This document shows, one piece after another, positions 9,380 to 17,911 of a DNA stretch of 49,877 bases. Origin of the DNA: Glaciecola sp. UBA2563 (GTDB taxonomy: Bacteria > Pseudomonadota > Gammaproteobacteria > Enterobacterales > Alteromonadaceae); NCBI GenBank assembly GCA_002340325.1, contig DDLV01000015.1, positions 1 to 49,877 of the forward strand, given 5' to 3'. The notes under the pieces are model-generated. The model searched no databases. It worked only from the letters and a program-made list of their open reading frames with translations, and had not been told where the DNA came from. Within the stretch, counting starts at the first letter, position 1, and the number at the start of each line of letters is the position of its first letter. The position numbers and the translations under genes are program-made.

Positions 9380-10216
9380 ATGAAAATGAGTAATCTTAGT
9401 AACAACAGCACAAGCTTCTTTAGCGGGAAGCTTAAATGGCTGGCTGCATTGGCGATCTTTGTCCTTGTACCGAGTACCGCGTATGCCGCTGACCTCAATC
9501 AAAACGACTTCGTTGGTATTAGCTTCTGGCTTATATCAATGGCGTTAATGGCCGCAACAGTATTTTTCCTCTGGGAAACGCAATCAGTAACGCAAAAGTG
9601 GAAAACGTCGCTAGTCGTATCAGCACTCGTAACCTTTATTGCAGCAGTGCACTATTTCTACATGAGAGATGTTTGGGTAGCGACGGGTACATCCCCAACG
9701 GTATTCAGATACATCGATTGGCTGCTCACAGTTCCATTGCTAATGATTGAATTCTACTTGATCCTTCGCGCAATTGGCGTTGCTTCGGCGGGTATTTTCT
9801 GGCGCTTACTTATCGGTACGCTCGTCATGTTGATACCAGGATATTTGGGCGAAGCGGGATACATGAACGTAACTCTAGGTTTCGTCATCGGAATGGCAGG
9901 ATGGTTCTATATTCTGTATGAAGTGTTCGCGGGTGAAGCAGCTAACGCAGCTGAAGCCAACGCAAGCGATGCAGTTAAATTCTCTTATAACGCAATGAAG
10001 TGGATTGTAACTGTAGGTTGGGCAATTTATCCAATCGGTTATGTTATTGGTTATATGGTAATAGCAGATCCAAACGATCCAGTAGCAATGGCAGGCTTGA
10101 ACATCGTTTATAACCTTGCTGACCTAGTTAACAAAGTCGCGTTCGGCGTGTTGATTTGGTATGCAGCTGTTAACGAAAGTGCCGCTGAAATGGCCGGTAG
10201 AGCTAAGCCAGCTTAG
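9380..10216 (+). CDS. Proteorhodopsin, green-tuned light-driven proton pump
   Basis: A 278-residue seven-helix microbial rhodopsin with a cleavable N-terminal signal (to about AYA36). Counting from ATG 9380, the proton acceptor is Asp113 in RYIDWLLTVPLL and its partner is His91 (AAVHYFYMRD). The spectral-tuning position equivalent to residue 105 of the reference protein is Leu121, the green-absorbing form. The proton donor is Glu124 and the retinal Schiff-base lysine is Lys252 (DLVNKVAFG). All residues needed for outward proton pumping are present. The start at 9380 is favoured by AGAGAG just upstream; an in-frame ATG at 9353 would add nine residues. It heads a run with crtE-crtI-crtB-crtY-blh, which supplies its retinal. 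Confidence 0.97.
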   Translation: MKMSNLSNNSTSFFSGKLKWLAALAIFVLVPSTAYAADLNQNDFVGISFWLISMALMAATVFFLWETQSVTQKWKTSLVVSALVTFIAAVHYFYMRDVWVATGTSPTVFRYIDWLLTVPLLMIEFYLILRAIGVASAGIFWRLLIGTLVMLIPGYLGEAGYMNVTLGFVIGMAGWFYILYEVFAGEAANAAEANASDAVKFSYNAMKWIVTVGWAIYPIGYVIGYMVIADPNDPVAMAGLNIVYNLADLVNKVAFGVLIWYAAVNESAAEMAGRAKPA

Positions 10217-10250
10217 TCGCTAGTGCCTACTATAGCTTGACTACTGATAC

Positions 10251-10274
10251 CCAGTGGGGTGTTTACCCCACTGG
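10251..10274 (+). repeat. Perfect hairpin between proteorhodopsin and crtE
   Basis: CCAGTGGGGT, loop GTTT, then ACCCCACTGG form a perfect 10-bp stem 34 bases after the proteorhodopsin stop and 24 bases before crtE. No T run follows, so it is not a standard intrinsic terminator. It could be an RNA-stability or processing element that lets the pump be expressed at a higher level than the pigment enzymes, or a partial terminator. Confidence 0.7.
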
Positions 10275-10298
10275 CGATAAAACAGGAAGAGTACAATC

Positions 10299-11150
10299 AT
10301 GAAGCAATCAAGTCTACCTCTCGGCACAAACGCACTAGAATTAATTGCTGAGTGCGAGATGGATATGCAACGAAGAATTGCAACCGATGAGCCAAGTGTC
10401 GTGCATTTAGGGAGTGGTGGTTCCAGAACCCGCGCTCGTATATGCATCATGGCGGGTCAGCAGTTGGGATTATCAAAACATGACGTACTCTGCCTAGCAT
10501 CAGCTGTCGAGTTATTACACAACGCTTCTTTGGTACACGATGACGTGCAAGATGAGGATAATGAACGTCGAGGTACAGAAGCTTTGTGGAAGAAATACGG
10601 TGCAGCAAGAGCTATATGCTCAGGGGATGTAATGATTTCTGCAGCATATGCTGCAATAGCGGACCTACGATGTAGTGCCAAAATTGCAGATGTATTGCGC
10701 GAAACTCATGGCGCTGTTGCCGAAACAATCAGAGGTCAGTCTCTTGACTTATCATCTGATACAGATATTGACCCCGAACAATATGAAAAAATAGCAGCGA
10801 TGAAATCAGGTCCTTTATTCAGGCTTGCTTTATCGCTCCCTCTTTTAGTCGCAAACCGTCGAGACCTACTCAAAAAAGTTGAATATGTCGCTGCACGGTT
10901 TGCCGTAGCTTATCAAATAAATGATGATTTGGATGATTGGCGGCAGGACAAAGAAAACGGTGATCTCAACATCGTTAATCTGTTAGCAAAGAACCTGTCA
11001 ATCGATGAAGCACTTTATGTAGCAAGAAACAGAGCCAAGTACCTCCTAAGGAAATGCCAAAGAGAGTTGTCGAATTTTCCAAACGAATCCGCAGCTATGG
11101 TTGAGCAGCTCGCTACAAAGCTAATGCAGCAAGTGGAGAAGCATTATTAA
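10299..11150 (+). CDS. crtE: Geranylgeranyl diphosphate synthase
   Basis: A 283-residue trans-prenyltransferase that condenses IPP with allylic diphosphates to make GGPP, the first committed precursor of the pathway. The first aspartate-rich motif is DDVQD at residues 81-85 and the second is DDLDD at 209-213 (YQINDDLDDW). The conserved LVHDDVQDEDNERRG block leaves no doubt about the family. Length is normal for bacterial CrtE. AGGAAGAG precedes the ATG. It is the first enzyme gene after proteorhodopsin, and its stop overlaps or abuts the probable start of crtI. Confidence 0.95.
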   Translation: MKQSSLPLGTNALELIAECEMDMQRRIATDEPSVVHLGSGGSRTRARICIMAGQQLGLSKHDVLCLASAVELLHNASLVHDDVQDEDNERRGTEALWKKYGAARAICSGDVMISAAYAAIADLRCSAKIADVLRETHGAVAETIRGQSLDLSSDTDIDPEQYEKIAAMKSGPLFRLALSLPLLVANRRDLLKKVEYVAARFAVAYQINDDLDDWRQDKENGDLNIVNLLAKNLSIDEALYVARNRAKYLLRKCQRELSNFPNESAAMVEQLATKLMQQVEKHY

Positions 11151-11178
11151 AAGTCGCAAAATTAACAAACAAAACGCG

Positions 11179-12663
11179 GTGGTCATAGGCGCGGGATTTG
11201 GAGGCATTGCCTCCGCTTTGCGTTTACGGGCAAAAGGTTATGACGTAACTATCATTGACCAATGCCCAATGCTTGGAGGCCGTGCGCAGCAATTTGAAAA
11301 GGATGGTTTTGTTTATGACGCTGGACCTACTGTTGTGACAGCGCCATTTTTATTCGATGAGCTTTTCGAATTATTTGATAAGAATTTAACAGATTACTTT
11401 CAATTAGTACCTGTCGAGCCATGGTACAGATTTGTGTACCCAGATGGTAGTGAGTTTGATTACGGCGGTACGGTTGAAGATACTATTGAAGAGATAGGCA
11501 AGTTTAGCGAACATGATAAAGAAGGATATAAAGCGCTTTTAAAACAGTCAGAAGCAATATTTGATGTGGGATTTACCCAGTTAGCTGACGCTCCTTTTCA
11601 TGAGGTCTGCACTATGCTCAAGCAGGTTCCAGCATTGCTAAGATTGAAGTGCTATCGCAATGTTTGGCAAATGGTTTGTCACTTTCTTCGCAACGACAAA
11701 CTAAGGCAGGCCTTCTCGATACAACCTTTATTGGTCGGTGGAAATCCATTTTCAACGACCAGCATTTATAGTCTTATTCATTTTTTGGAGCGTAAATGGG
11801 GCGTGCATTTTGCGATGGGCGGTACAGGTAGCATCGTCAAAGGGCTCCACAAACTAATGCTAGAGGAAGGCATTAAAATTCATCTGAATACGAAAGTCAC
11901 AGGGTTAAATGTAGACAACAATAAAGTTAAACAAATAATAGCAGGTGAACAAGTTTTCGATTGCGACACTGTCGTGTCTAATGTTGACCCTAAACATCTT
12001 TATCGGAAACTTGTGCCGCAGCAATCACAAACTTTAAGCGCAAAGGTCAAGACAAAATATTCGAAGCTATCAATGGGGCTGTTCGTACTGTATTTTGGTA
12101 CAAACAAGCAATACGACAACGTCGTCCACCACACGATATGGTTAGGTAAGCGGTATCAATCTTTACTTGATGATATTTTCGAAAAGAAAATACTTGCCGA
12201 CGATTTTTCTTTATATCTTCACCGTCCGACAGCAACTGATCCCTCTATGGCACCAGAGGGTTGCGATTCATTTTATGTTTTGTCGCCAGTGCCGAACAAT
12301 CTTTCTGGCATAAATTGGGAGGATCAGAAAGAACAGTATGCAATGAAAATTATTAAGGCGCTTGAATCCAGCATAATGCCAGAGTTGTCAAAACACCTCG
12401 TTCATCATTTTGCAAAGACTCCTGATGACTTTGAAACCGATTATGCCAGTGTTGAAGGTAGTGGTTTTTCGATTTCGCCAACCTTCGCGCAATCAGCGTG
12501 GTTTAGATATCACAATAAGGCAGAGGGACCAGAAAATCTCTATTTGTGTGGAGCTGGAACACATCCGGGTGCTGGTATGCCTGGTGTGCTTTGTTCAGCG
12601 AAGGTGGTTGACCGACTAATTCCAGTGGCTACGTTAGCAAATACCGTTAATAAAGATGAGTGA
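11179..12663 (+). CDS. crtI: Phytoene desaturase (lycopene-forming)
   Basis: A FAD-dependent carotenoid desaturase, about 494 residues from the GTG. It has a dinucleotide-binding N-terminus (VIGAGFGGIASALRLRAKGY), followed by GGRAQQFEKDGFVYDAGPTV. The C-terminal CrtI signature reads LCGAGTHPGAGMPGVL. It converts phytoene to lycopene. The first standard start, GTG at 11179, has no ribosome site and clips the first beta strand. The frame is open further upstream, and GGAG at 11135-11138 precedes two ATT codons (11143, 11146) that would restore a basic N-terminus (KSRKINKQNAVVIGAG). An ATT start overlapping the crtE stop is therefore likely. The gene overlaps crtB by 8 bases. Confidence 0.93.
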   Translation: MVIGAGFGGIASALRLRAKGYDVTIIDQCPMLGGRAQQFEKDGFVYDAGPTVVTAPFLFDELFELFDKNLTDYFQLVPVEPWYRFVYPDGSEFDYGGTVEDTIEEIGKFSEHDKEGYKALLKQSEAIFDVGFTQLADAPFHEVCTMLKQVPALLRLKCYRNVWQMVCHFLRNDKLRQAFSIQPLLVGGNPFSTTSIYSLIHFLERKWGVHFAMGGTGSIVKGLHKLMLEEGIKIHLNTKVTGLNVDNNKVKQIIAGEQVFDCDTVVSNVDPKHLYRKLVPQQSQTLSAKVKTKYSKLSMGLFVLYFGTNKQYDNVVHHTIWLGKRYQSLLDDIFEKKILADDFSLYLHRPTATDPSMAPEGCDSFYVLSPVPNNLSGINWEDQKEQYAMKIIKALESSIMPELSKHLVHHFAKTPDDFETDYASVEGSGFSISPTFAQSAWFRYHNKAEGPENLYLCGAGTHPGAGMPGVLCSAKVVDRLIPVATLANTVNKDE

Positions 12664-13576
12664 CTTTGTCTTAGAACAAACTCAGGCAAACGCGCTTGAG
12701 ACGCTGAAAAAACACGGGAAGACGTTTAATTTTGCCCGTTTATTTTTGCCCAAGCATACGGGTGAAGATGCGGCGACTCTCTATCAGTTTTGTCGATTTG
12801 TTGATGATGTCGTCGATGAAGCACCAAGCAAAACACAAGCGGAAAAAGAAATTGAAAAAATCCGCGTGGCGTTAACATCACAAAATACCTTAGACCCGAT
12901 GGTAGGGCCATTTATAGGTCTATGCAGCAAGCACGATATACCGATTAAATACGGGTTACATCTGGTGCACGGCGTTAGTCAAGACTTGTCTGATGTATCC
13001 ATACAAACGACCACCGAGCTTATACAATATGCATATTACGTAGCAGGTGTTGTCGGTTTAATGATGGCACCTATCCTTGGCTCTGAAAAGAAGGGGTATC
13101 CTTTTGCCATTGATCTTGGCATCGCAATGCAGCTGACCAACATTGCAAGAGACGTGTTAGAAGATGCTAATAATCAACGACGGTACGTGCCTGGTGATTT
13201 GGTGTGTAATGTGTCACCCGCACAAATTTCAAGACCAAATGAAGCAACAAAAGCAAAAATGTCGCATGCTATTAAAGCATTACTGGGGATCGCGGAAAAA
13301 TACTATGAAAGTGCGTTAATTGGACTCAATTATTTACCGTTAAAGAGTCGTCTAGCGATACGGGTTGCGGCAGTTGCCTATCGTGAAATAGGACGTAAAC
13401 TCGCGCGCCGTGAATATGCATTTTGGCAGGGAAGAGTGGCTGTACCGAGTTGGCATAAAGCAGTGTTAGCGTCAAAGTGCTTGTTGATTCCTGATACTCT
13501 TTTTAGCGGAGATTCGATACCGCAGCATCAATCCACCCTCCATCAGCCACTACAATGCATACTAATTCAAGGCTAA
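12656..13576 (+). CDS. crtB: Phytoene synthase
   Basis: A 306-residue head-to-head prenyl synthase that joins two GGPP molecules into phytoene. The two Asp-rich substrate motifs are visible: DDVVDE at residues 50-55 (YQFCRFVDDVVDEAP), and NIARDVLEDANNQRRYVP in the second half. The length and the AYREIGRKLARREY region near the C-terminus fit CrtB. Its start overlaps the crtI stop by 8 bases (ATGAGTGA) and its end overlaps crtY by 22 bases, which points to tight translational coupling in the cluster. Confidence 0.95.
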   Translation: MSDFVLEQTQANALETLKKHGKTFNFARLFLPKHTGEDAATLYQFCRFVDDVVDEAPSKTQAEKEIEKIRVALTSQNTLDPMVGPFIGLCSKHDIPIKYGLHLVHGVSQDLSDVSIQTTTELIQYAYYVAGVVGLMMAPILGSEKKGYPFAIDLGIAMQLTNIARDVLEDANNQRRYVPGDLVCNVSPAQISRPNEATKAKMSHAIKALLGIAEKYYESALIGLNYLPLKSRLAIRVAAVAYREIGRKLARREYAFWQGRVAVPSWHKAVLASKCLLIPDTLFSGDSIPQHQSTLHQPLQCILIQG

Positions 13577-14799
13577 GCGTTGATGATGATGTCAATTACG
13601 ACCTAATCATCATCGGTGCTGGGGCTGCAGGACTTTCTCTTTTACTCGCGTTGGATGAAGTAAATTACGCTGGCCGCATCTTAATATTAGAAACCAATCA
13701 CAAATTTGAAAACGATCGCATTTGGAGTTTCTGGCAAACGTCTGATGTGCCTGATTCAATAAACGAGATCGTCGAGCATCGGTGGAGTTCATGGTCACTA
13801 TCAGATCAAAAAGAAACGGTTGTGCATCGCGACGAAAGCATTCCATATTGTTGTTTGTCTGCGGCAAGCTTGCATCAACAGGCTAAAAAGATTGCAAGTA
13901 AAAGAACAAATGTTGTCTTTGCGTTTGGCCAACAGGTAACGAATCTCAAAACCTCAAATTTTCAAAATTTTATTCAGTGTCAAGACAATACTTTTTCATC
14001 AAATTTTGTCGTGGATACCCGCCCACCTATTGCGATAAAGCAAATGTTTACTGCAAGCAAAAATCCAGACAAATCATCTGGAGAAACGAGCATTGACAAA
14101 CCGAAATATGGTTTATTGCAGTGTTTTTATGGATTGGAAATAAAAGCAGAATCAGCCGCGTTTGCGACGCTCCAGAATAAAGTCAAGCTCATGCACGACT
14201 TAACAAGCACCCAATACGGGCTTGAATTCGTCTATATATTGCCGTTTTCAGAAACTAGTGCCCTTATTGAATTCACCGGGTTTTATACAGAATTACCGGA
14301 TAAAGCTTATTTATTTCATCGGGCGCAAGAGTACGTGAAAACAGTCATAGCAGACGCGTCTTATACCATCATTAGAAAAGAGCAAGCGTGTTTGCCAATG
14401 TACAATATTTCTTACAGAGCTGATTCTAAATCCATAATTAAAGGTGGCATCGCAGGAGGAGCAATGCGTGCATCAACTGGGTATAGTTTTTTATCTATTC
14501 AACGGTGGGCAAGAAAAACCGCCTTGGTACTTAACGAAGGCAAGCGCCTTATAAAATTTGAATCGATTCCGCGCATCTATCGCTTGATGGATCGCGTTTT
14601 TTTGAGAGTATTGATTGATAACACATCACAAAATCCTGACATATTTATGCGGTTTTCAAAATCAGTTTCGGCAGCGACCTTTGCCCGATTTATGAGTGAA
14701 AAAGCAACGTTGCATGATATTTGTAGCGTTGTATTAGCGATGCCGAAATGGATATTTATCAAAGCAGCCGTGCAAACCATGATTGAAGGCAAACCGTGA
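13555..14799 (+). CDS. crtY: Lycopene beta-cyclase
   Basis: A 414-residue CrtY-type flavoprotein that cyclises both ends of lycopene to give beta-carotene. The N-terminal FAD motif is DLIIIGAGAAGLSLLLALDE, followed by the CrtY-specific NDRIWSFWQ and later GGIAGGAMRASTGYSF. The ATG at 13555 lies inside the crtB end (22-base overlap), and no better in-frame ATG follows. The next gene, blh, starts 40 bases downstream. Length is slightly above the usual 380-390 residues of gammaproteobacterial CrtY. Confidence 0.93.
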   Translation: MHTNSRLSVDDDVNYDLIIIGAGAAGLSLLLALDEVNYAGRILILETNHKFENDRIWSFWQTSDVPDSINEIVEHRWSSWSLSDQKETVVHRDESIPYCCLSAASLHQQAKKIASKRTNVVFAFGQQVTNLKTSNFQNFIQCQDNTFSSNFVVDTRPPIAIKQMFTASKNPDKSSGETSIDKPKYGLLQCFYGLEIKAESAAFATLQNKVKLMHDLTSTQYGLEFVYILPFSETSALIEFTGFYTELPDKAYLFHRAQEYVKTVIADASYTIIRKEQACLPMYNISYRADSKSIIKGGIAGGAMRASTGYSFLSIQRWARKTALVLNEGKRLIKFESIPRIYRLMDRVFLRVLIDNTSQNPDIFMRFSKSVSAATFARFMSEKATLHDICSVVLAMPKWIFIKAAVQTMIEGKP

Positions 14800-14839
14800 T
14801 CGAGGGCAAAAAACGAACGAAGGCAAAAACTGAGCGTCA

Positions 14840-15709
14840 ATGGAAAAGATAATATGTTCCAAAGTATATATATTTGCCACGGCGGCCATCACTGCCTTGT
14901 GGGTAATGTCATTACCCATTTCTGACGAGTTTTTATTCGTTGTATTCTTACTTACTGTGTCGTTATTGGGCATCCCGCATGGCGCAATGGATGCGCTACT
15001 TGCAACGTCGTTTGATTATAAAAATAAAGTAACAGGTTTGTTTGGGTTCTTTATTGCATATAGTGTCGTCGCGACAGTGAGCATTGCCATTTGGTTACAG
15101 TTTCCAGGCGCTGCCTTAGTAGCATTTTTGATAGTGTCAACGTATCATTTTTCGCAAGACTGGCGTCACATGCTTTCGTTTTTTGCAAGGTTAAACTTAG
15201 CGACACTTGTATTGAGCGGTCCCACTATATTCTATTCGAAAGATGTTACCGAGATTTTTCAAATGCTTGGTATTGAATCGCCTGCATCAGTGTATGTCGT
15301 GCAGGGCATGCAAACTATTTTTTTTATTTCACTTATCACCGCTGTATTTCTATTTAAACAATATTGGCGAATGCAAAATAGTTGGAGGACGTGGGAGATT
15401 CCAGTGCTCGTTGTAAGTGCGGTAGCACTGCCTCCGCTGTTACATTTCACGCTGTACTTTTGCCTTTTACATTCTTTTAAACATATGTTGGATATTTTTC
15501 AGAATCAGGTTTCGTCGGTTAAGCAGATCCTTATATTTGCTGTTCCAACGATTCTGGTTACCTATCTCGGCATGTATGTAGCCTATAAGTTATTGCCGCC
15601 TATCAGTGTTGAAGAGAATGTCATGAAGATTGTGTTTATCGGTCTTTTTGGACTAACTATGTCGCATATGGTTGTGATTCACTGTTGGCACAGAAGGCTA
15701 AGTGTTTAA
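14840..15709 (+). CDS. blh: Beta-carotene 15,15'-dioxygenase, Brp/Blh family
   Basis: A 289-residue polytopic membrane enzyme that cleaves beta-carotene into two retinal molecules for the rhodopsin. Conserved iron-ligand and active-site segments of the Brp/Blh family are present: GIPHGAMDALL (His47, Asp51), STYHFSQDWRH (His103, His110), CLLHSFKHMLDIF and the C-terminal MSHMVVIHCWH. About eight hydrophobic helices can be read. It is the last plus-strand gene of the retinal cluster and overlaps the convergent idi gene tail to tail by 12 bases, so no terminator exists between them. Confidence 0.94.
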   Translation: MEKIICSKVYIFATAAITALWVMSLPISDEFLFVVFLLTVSLLGIPHGAMDALLATSFDYKNKVTGLFGFFIAYSVVATVSIAIWLQFPGAALVAFLIVSTYHFSQDWRHMLSFFARLNLATLVLSGPTIFYSKDVTEIFQMLGIESPASVYVVQGMQTIFFISLITAVFLFKQYWRMQNSWRTWEIPVLVVSAVALPPLLHFTLYFCLLHSFKHMLDIFQNQVSSVKQILIFAVPTILVTYLGMYVAYKLLPPISVEENVMKIVFIGLFGLTMSHMVVIHCWHRRLSV

Positions 15710-16273
15710 AGGTATGGTGTTGCTGCCGCTTGTATATATCGACGCTATTACCTGTTCATAAACTTGCTGAAACCACACGGTAAAGGTCGATGGAGCTGTG
15801 TGAAGATGTTCTTCAATCTGCTGTTGTGACCACCATTTTACTTTGCTTACTTCATCAGGATTCAAATTCACCGCTAGCTTGTCTACCTGTCCCGCAATAA
15901 TCACATCATATTCGTGTTCAATCATTTTGTTATCAAGTTCAGAGCGATAGATTATGTGGTTTAATCTTGAAAGGCGAACTTTTTGCGCAATTCCGAGCTC
16001 TTCTTGTAATCTTCGCCTTGCCGCCGTCATTATGTCTTCATCAGGCAGTGGGTGTGAGCAGCAGGTGTTGGACCATGCGTTGCCGCTGTGGTATTTGCTG
16101 CGCGCTCTCTGTTGCAGTAAAAACTCAAGTTTTCCATTTCGTTTTCGAAATAACATTACGGAAAAAGCGAGATGCAGCTCACCGCTTATATGGACGGCTA
16201 TTTTCTCGCCATAACCTTTGATGTCGCCCGAGGTGTTGACAAGCGGTACGAGTATGTCGGAATCATTATACAT
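15698..16273 (-). CDS. idi: Isopentenyl-diphosphate isomerase, type I (Nudix)
   Basis: A 191-residue Nudix-fold enzyme that interconverts IPP and DMAPP, supplying the allylic starter for crtE. The catalytic cysteine lies in NTCCSHPLPDED, the Nudix-like helix in ARRRLQEELGI, and the second acidic metal/catalytic motif in IEHEYDVIIAG. It is usually cotranscribed in proteorhodopsin clusters, but here it converges on blh. It lies 56 bases downstream of the HyaF/HupH-like gene on the same strand, so the two may share a transcript. An 18-base palindrome sits 8 bases before its ATG. Confidence 0.93.
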   Translation of the reverse strand: MYNDSDILVPLVNTSGDIKGYGEKIAVHISGELHLAFSVMLFRKRNGKLEFLLQQRARSKYHSGNAWSNTCCSHPLPDEDIMTAARRRLQEELGIAQKVRLSRLNHIIYRSELDNKMIEHEYDVIIAGQVDKLAVNLNPDEVSKVKWWSQQQIEEHLHTAPSTFTVWFQQVYEQVIASIYTSGSNTIPLNT

Positions 16274-16280
16274 AACCTAT

Positions 16281-16298
16281 GTTTTAACAGGTTAAAAC
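16281..16298 (-). promoter_or_regulatory. 18-base palindrome upstream of idi, possible operator
   Basis: GTTTTAAC-AG-GTTAAAAC is a perfect 8-bp inverted repeat with a 2-base centre, 8 bases upstream of the idi start in the 56-base gap after the HyaF/HupH-like gene. Its symmetry and short spacing suggest a dimeric regulator site. No T run follows in either direction, so a terminator is less likely. Confidence 0.4.
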
Positions 16299-16329
16299 GA
16301 AGATTAGATCATATGCCCCAGTAAATGAC

Positions 16330-17235
16330 TCAGTTGTTATGTAAAAGTATATTTTTAAGTCGCATTGCGCTCAGTGCAATGTCACGATATGACGAACTGG
16401 CAATGGTGGGGATATCAACAATTTCCAGTGTTTCAAGCATTACATTTTCCTGTGCGTCGAAGTACTTAATCCACCAAGTATTTACGCATGAGGTTGCGCT
16501 AATTTGGCAATTTCCATAAGCCTTTGAGTACAAGTCAACCTGACCAACGCCCAATTGGTTTGCTAACTCTTCTAACTCGCCGTCATTCATAGATGACGCG
16601 GTTAAATTTATAACAAACGTTTCATCAGAAGAATTGTAATTTTTTCCCCTATAGTTGAGTTCATTTAAAAGTGCATGTTTATTGTGATTTACAGCGTCTT
16701 GCAACATCAGATCAATGGGTTGATCATGGGATAGCTGCTCTTCTAACGTTTCTTTATTATTTAATGCATGACATTTCGAAAGAATGGCTGTGGGGAATGT
16801 TGTAACTTCCAAATAATCAGTGCCAACTTTGTCTAGGTGGTTTATGTGTTTAATCCGCCATACACCAGGTATTGAAGATTCTTGGATTTCAATATGCTTT
16901 ATGTCGCCTTTCTCTATCTGAAGCGTCGCATAAATCTCACCTGCTCCAATGATATCGTCGATAAATTCTCGTGAATGAAGGGATAATGCACATAAATCGA
17001 ATTGGTTATACCTGCTGTCCTCATTAAACATCAGCAGTGCATAGTGGATATCGTGAAGTAACGCCATGCCGTCCGATACTGCATGCGTATCTTGTAATCG
17101 CGTAGCTTTCGAGCCAAGCTTATCGTTATCTGAAACTGGCAGTTTAAAAAGTTTCGGTTTGCGTTTCGTCCAGTCAGAAAAAAAGTCGCTTGAACCGAGT
17201 ATTGTTTTAACGGGAATTGTTTTTAAAACTTCCAT
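16330..17235 (-). CDS. HyaF/HupH-family hydrogenase-expression-like protein, without a hydrogenase nearby
   Basis: A 301-residue protein. The central segment LLHDIHYALLMFNED...FDLCALSL...GAGEIYATLQ...IPGVWRIKHI matches the HupH C-terminal domain of HyaF/HupH. A second copy of the domain ends in YGNCQISATSCVNTWWIKYF and LETLEIVDIP. In hydrogenase operons these proteins assist assembly of the small-subunit or Fe-S-rich partner. No hydrogenase structural or Hyp gene is in this window, so the role here is unknown. The second ATG (17233-17235) is chosen because GAGGA lies 5 bases upstream. It reads into idi after 56 bases, and cotranscription is plausible. Confidence 0.75.
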   Translation of the reverse strand: MEVLKTIPVKTILGSSDFFSDWTKRKPKLFKLPVSDNDKLGSKATRLQDTHAVSDGMALLHDIHYALLMFNEDSRYNQFDLCALSLHSREFIDDIIGAGEIYATLQIEKGDIKHIEIQESSIPGVWRIKHINHLDKVGTDYLEVTTFPTAILSKCHALNNKETLEEQLSHDQPIDLMLQDAVNHNKHALLNELNYRGKNYNSSDETFVINLTASSMNDGELEELANQLGVGQVDLYSKAYGNCQISATSCVNTWWIKYFDAQENVMLETLEIVDIPTIASSSYRDIALSAMRLKNILLHNN

Positions 17236-17911
17236 TGTAATCCTCATTTATCTATTCAAGCAGGCGAGAAAACAAAACATGAATTACGCTTGCGTTACTC
17301 CTCCATCATGAATCCTTCACAAAGTATCGCTTGCGCAATCTAAAAGCTTCAATCGTGCATTCCTTTCCCAATTGAGCTTTTACTATTGCCTGCTTTTTTG
17401 CCCAATTACCATTACGATTTGAGCAAACGCTAGAACAATGACTTTCTAAGGTAGTAACGAACTTAAAGATGAACGAAAAAATATTGTTACAACCATGTGA
17501 AGAGAAAAAGAAGTGTCTTTGCTCTAGTTACTAACAGATTACTCGCTGCAACCCGCTTATACAATGGTACTTTCGAATATATGTATTTGAGACTTTAGGC
17601 GTAAAATGTGAAGATTATGTAAACTATAATTAGTCTTTAGTACTATTTAAACAACAAAATCAATCGTGGTGTAAAACAGGGTTTACGCTCTTATCATCCT
17701 TGACTACCAAAAAAGGGCCAAAAGTGTTGGGAACGTTATATAGAAATAATGACTGAATACGTATGCAGGCCTTTAAATTTTTATCTATGTTCTGGTGTGG
17801 GTTATTCTCCAGGTCTCAAATCATGAAAAAACAAAAAATATTGAGCATTGAGACGTTTTTTTTTATCGTTCAATTGATACTTGCCGTAAATTACATTTTA
17901 TCGGAATTTCA
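17236..17911. other. Divergent intergenic region, 676 bases, no gene recognised
   Basis: This region lies upstream of both the HyaF/HupH-like gene (minus) and the S41 peptidase (plus). It is AT-rich and contains only short weak inverted repeats. A small hydrophobic frame beginning MKKQKILSIETFFF at 17823 runs into the peptidase start in another frame; I do not call it. No tRNA-like or riboswitch-like structure was noticed. Confidence 0.4.

Noticed and set aside
10251..10274. Intrinsic terminator after proteorhodopsin
   Set aside because: The stem is perfect but no T run follows, so I list it only as a hairpin.
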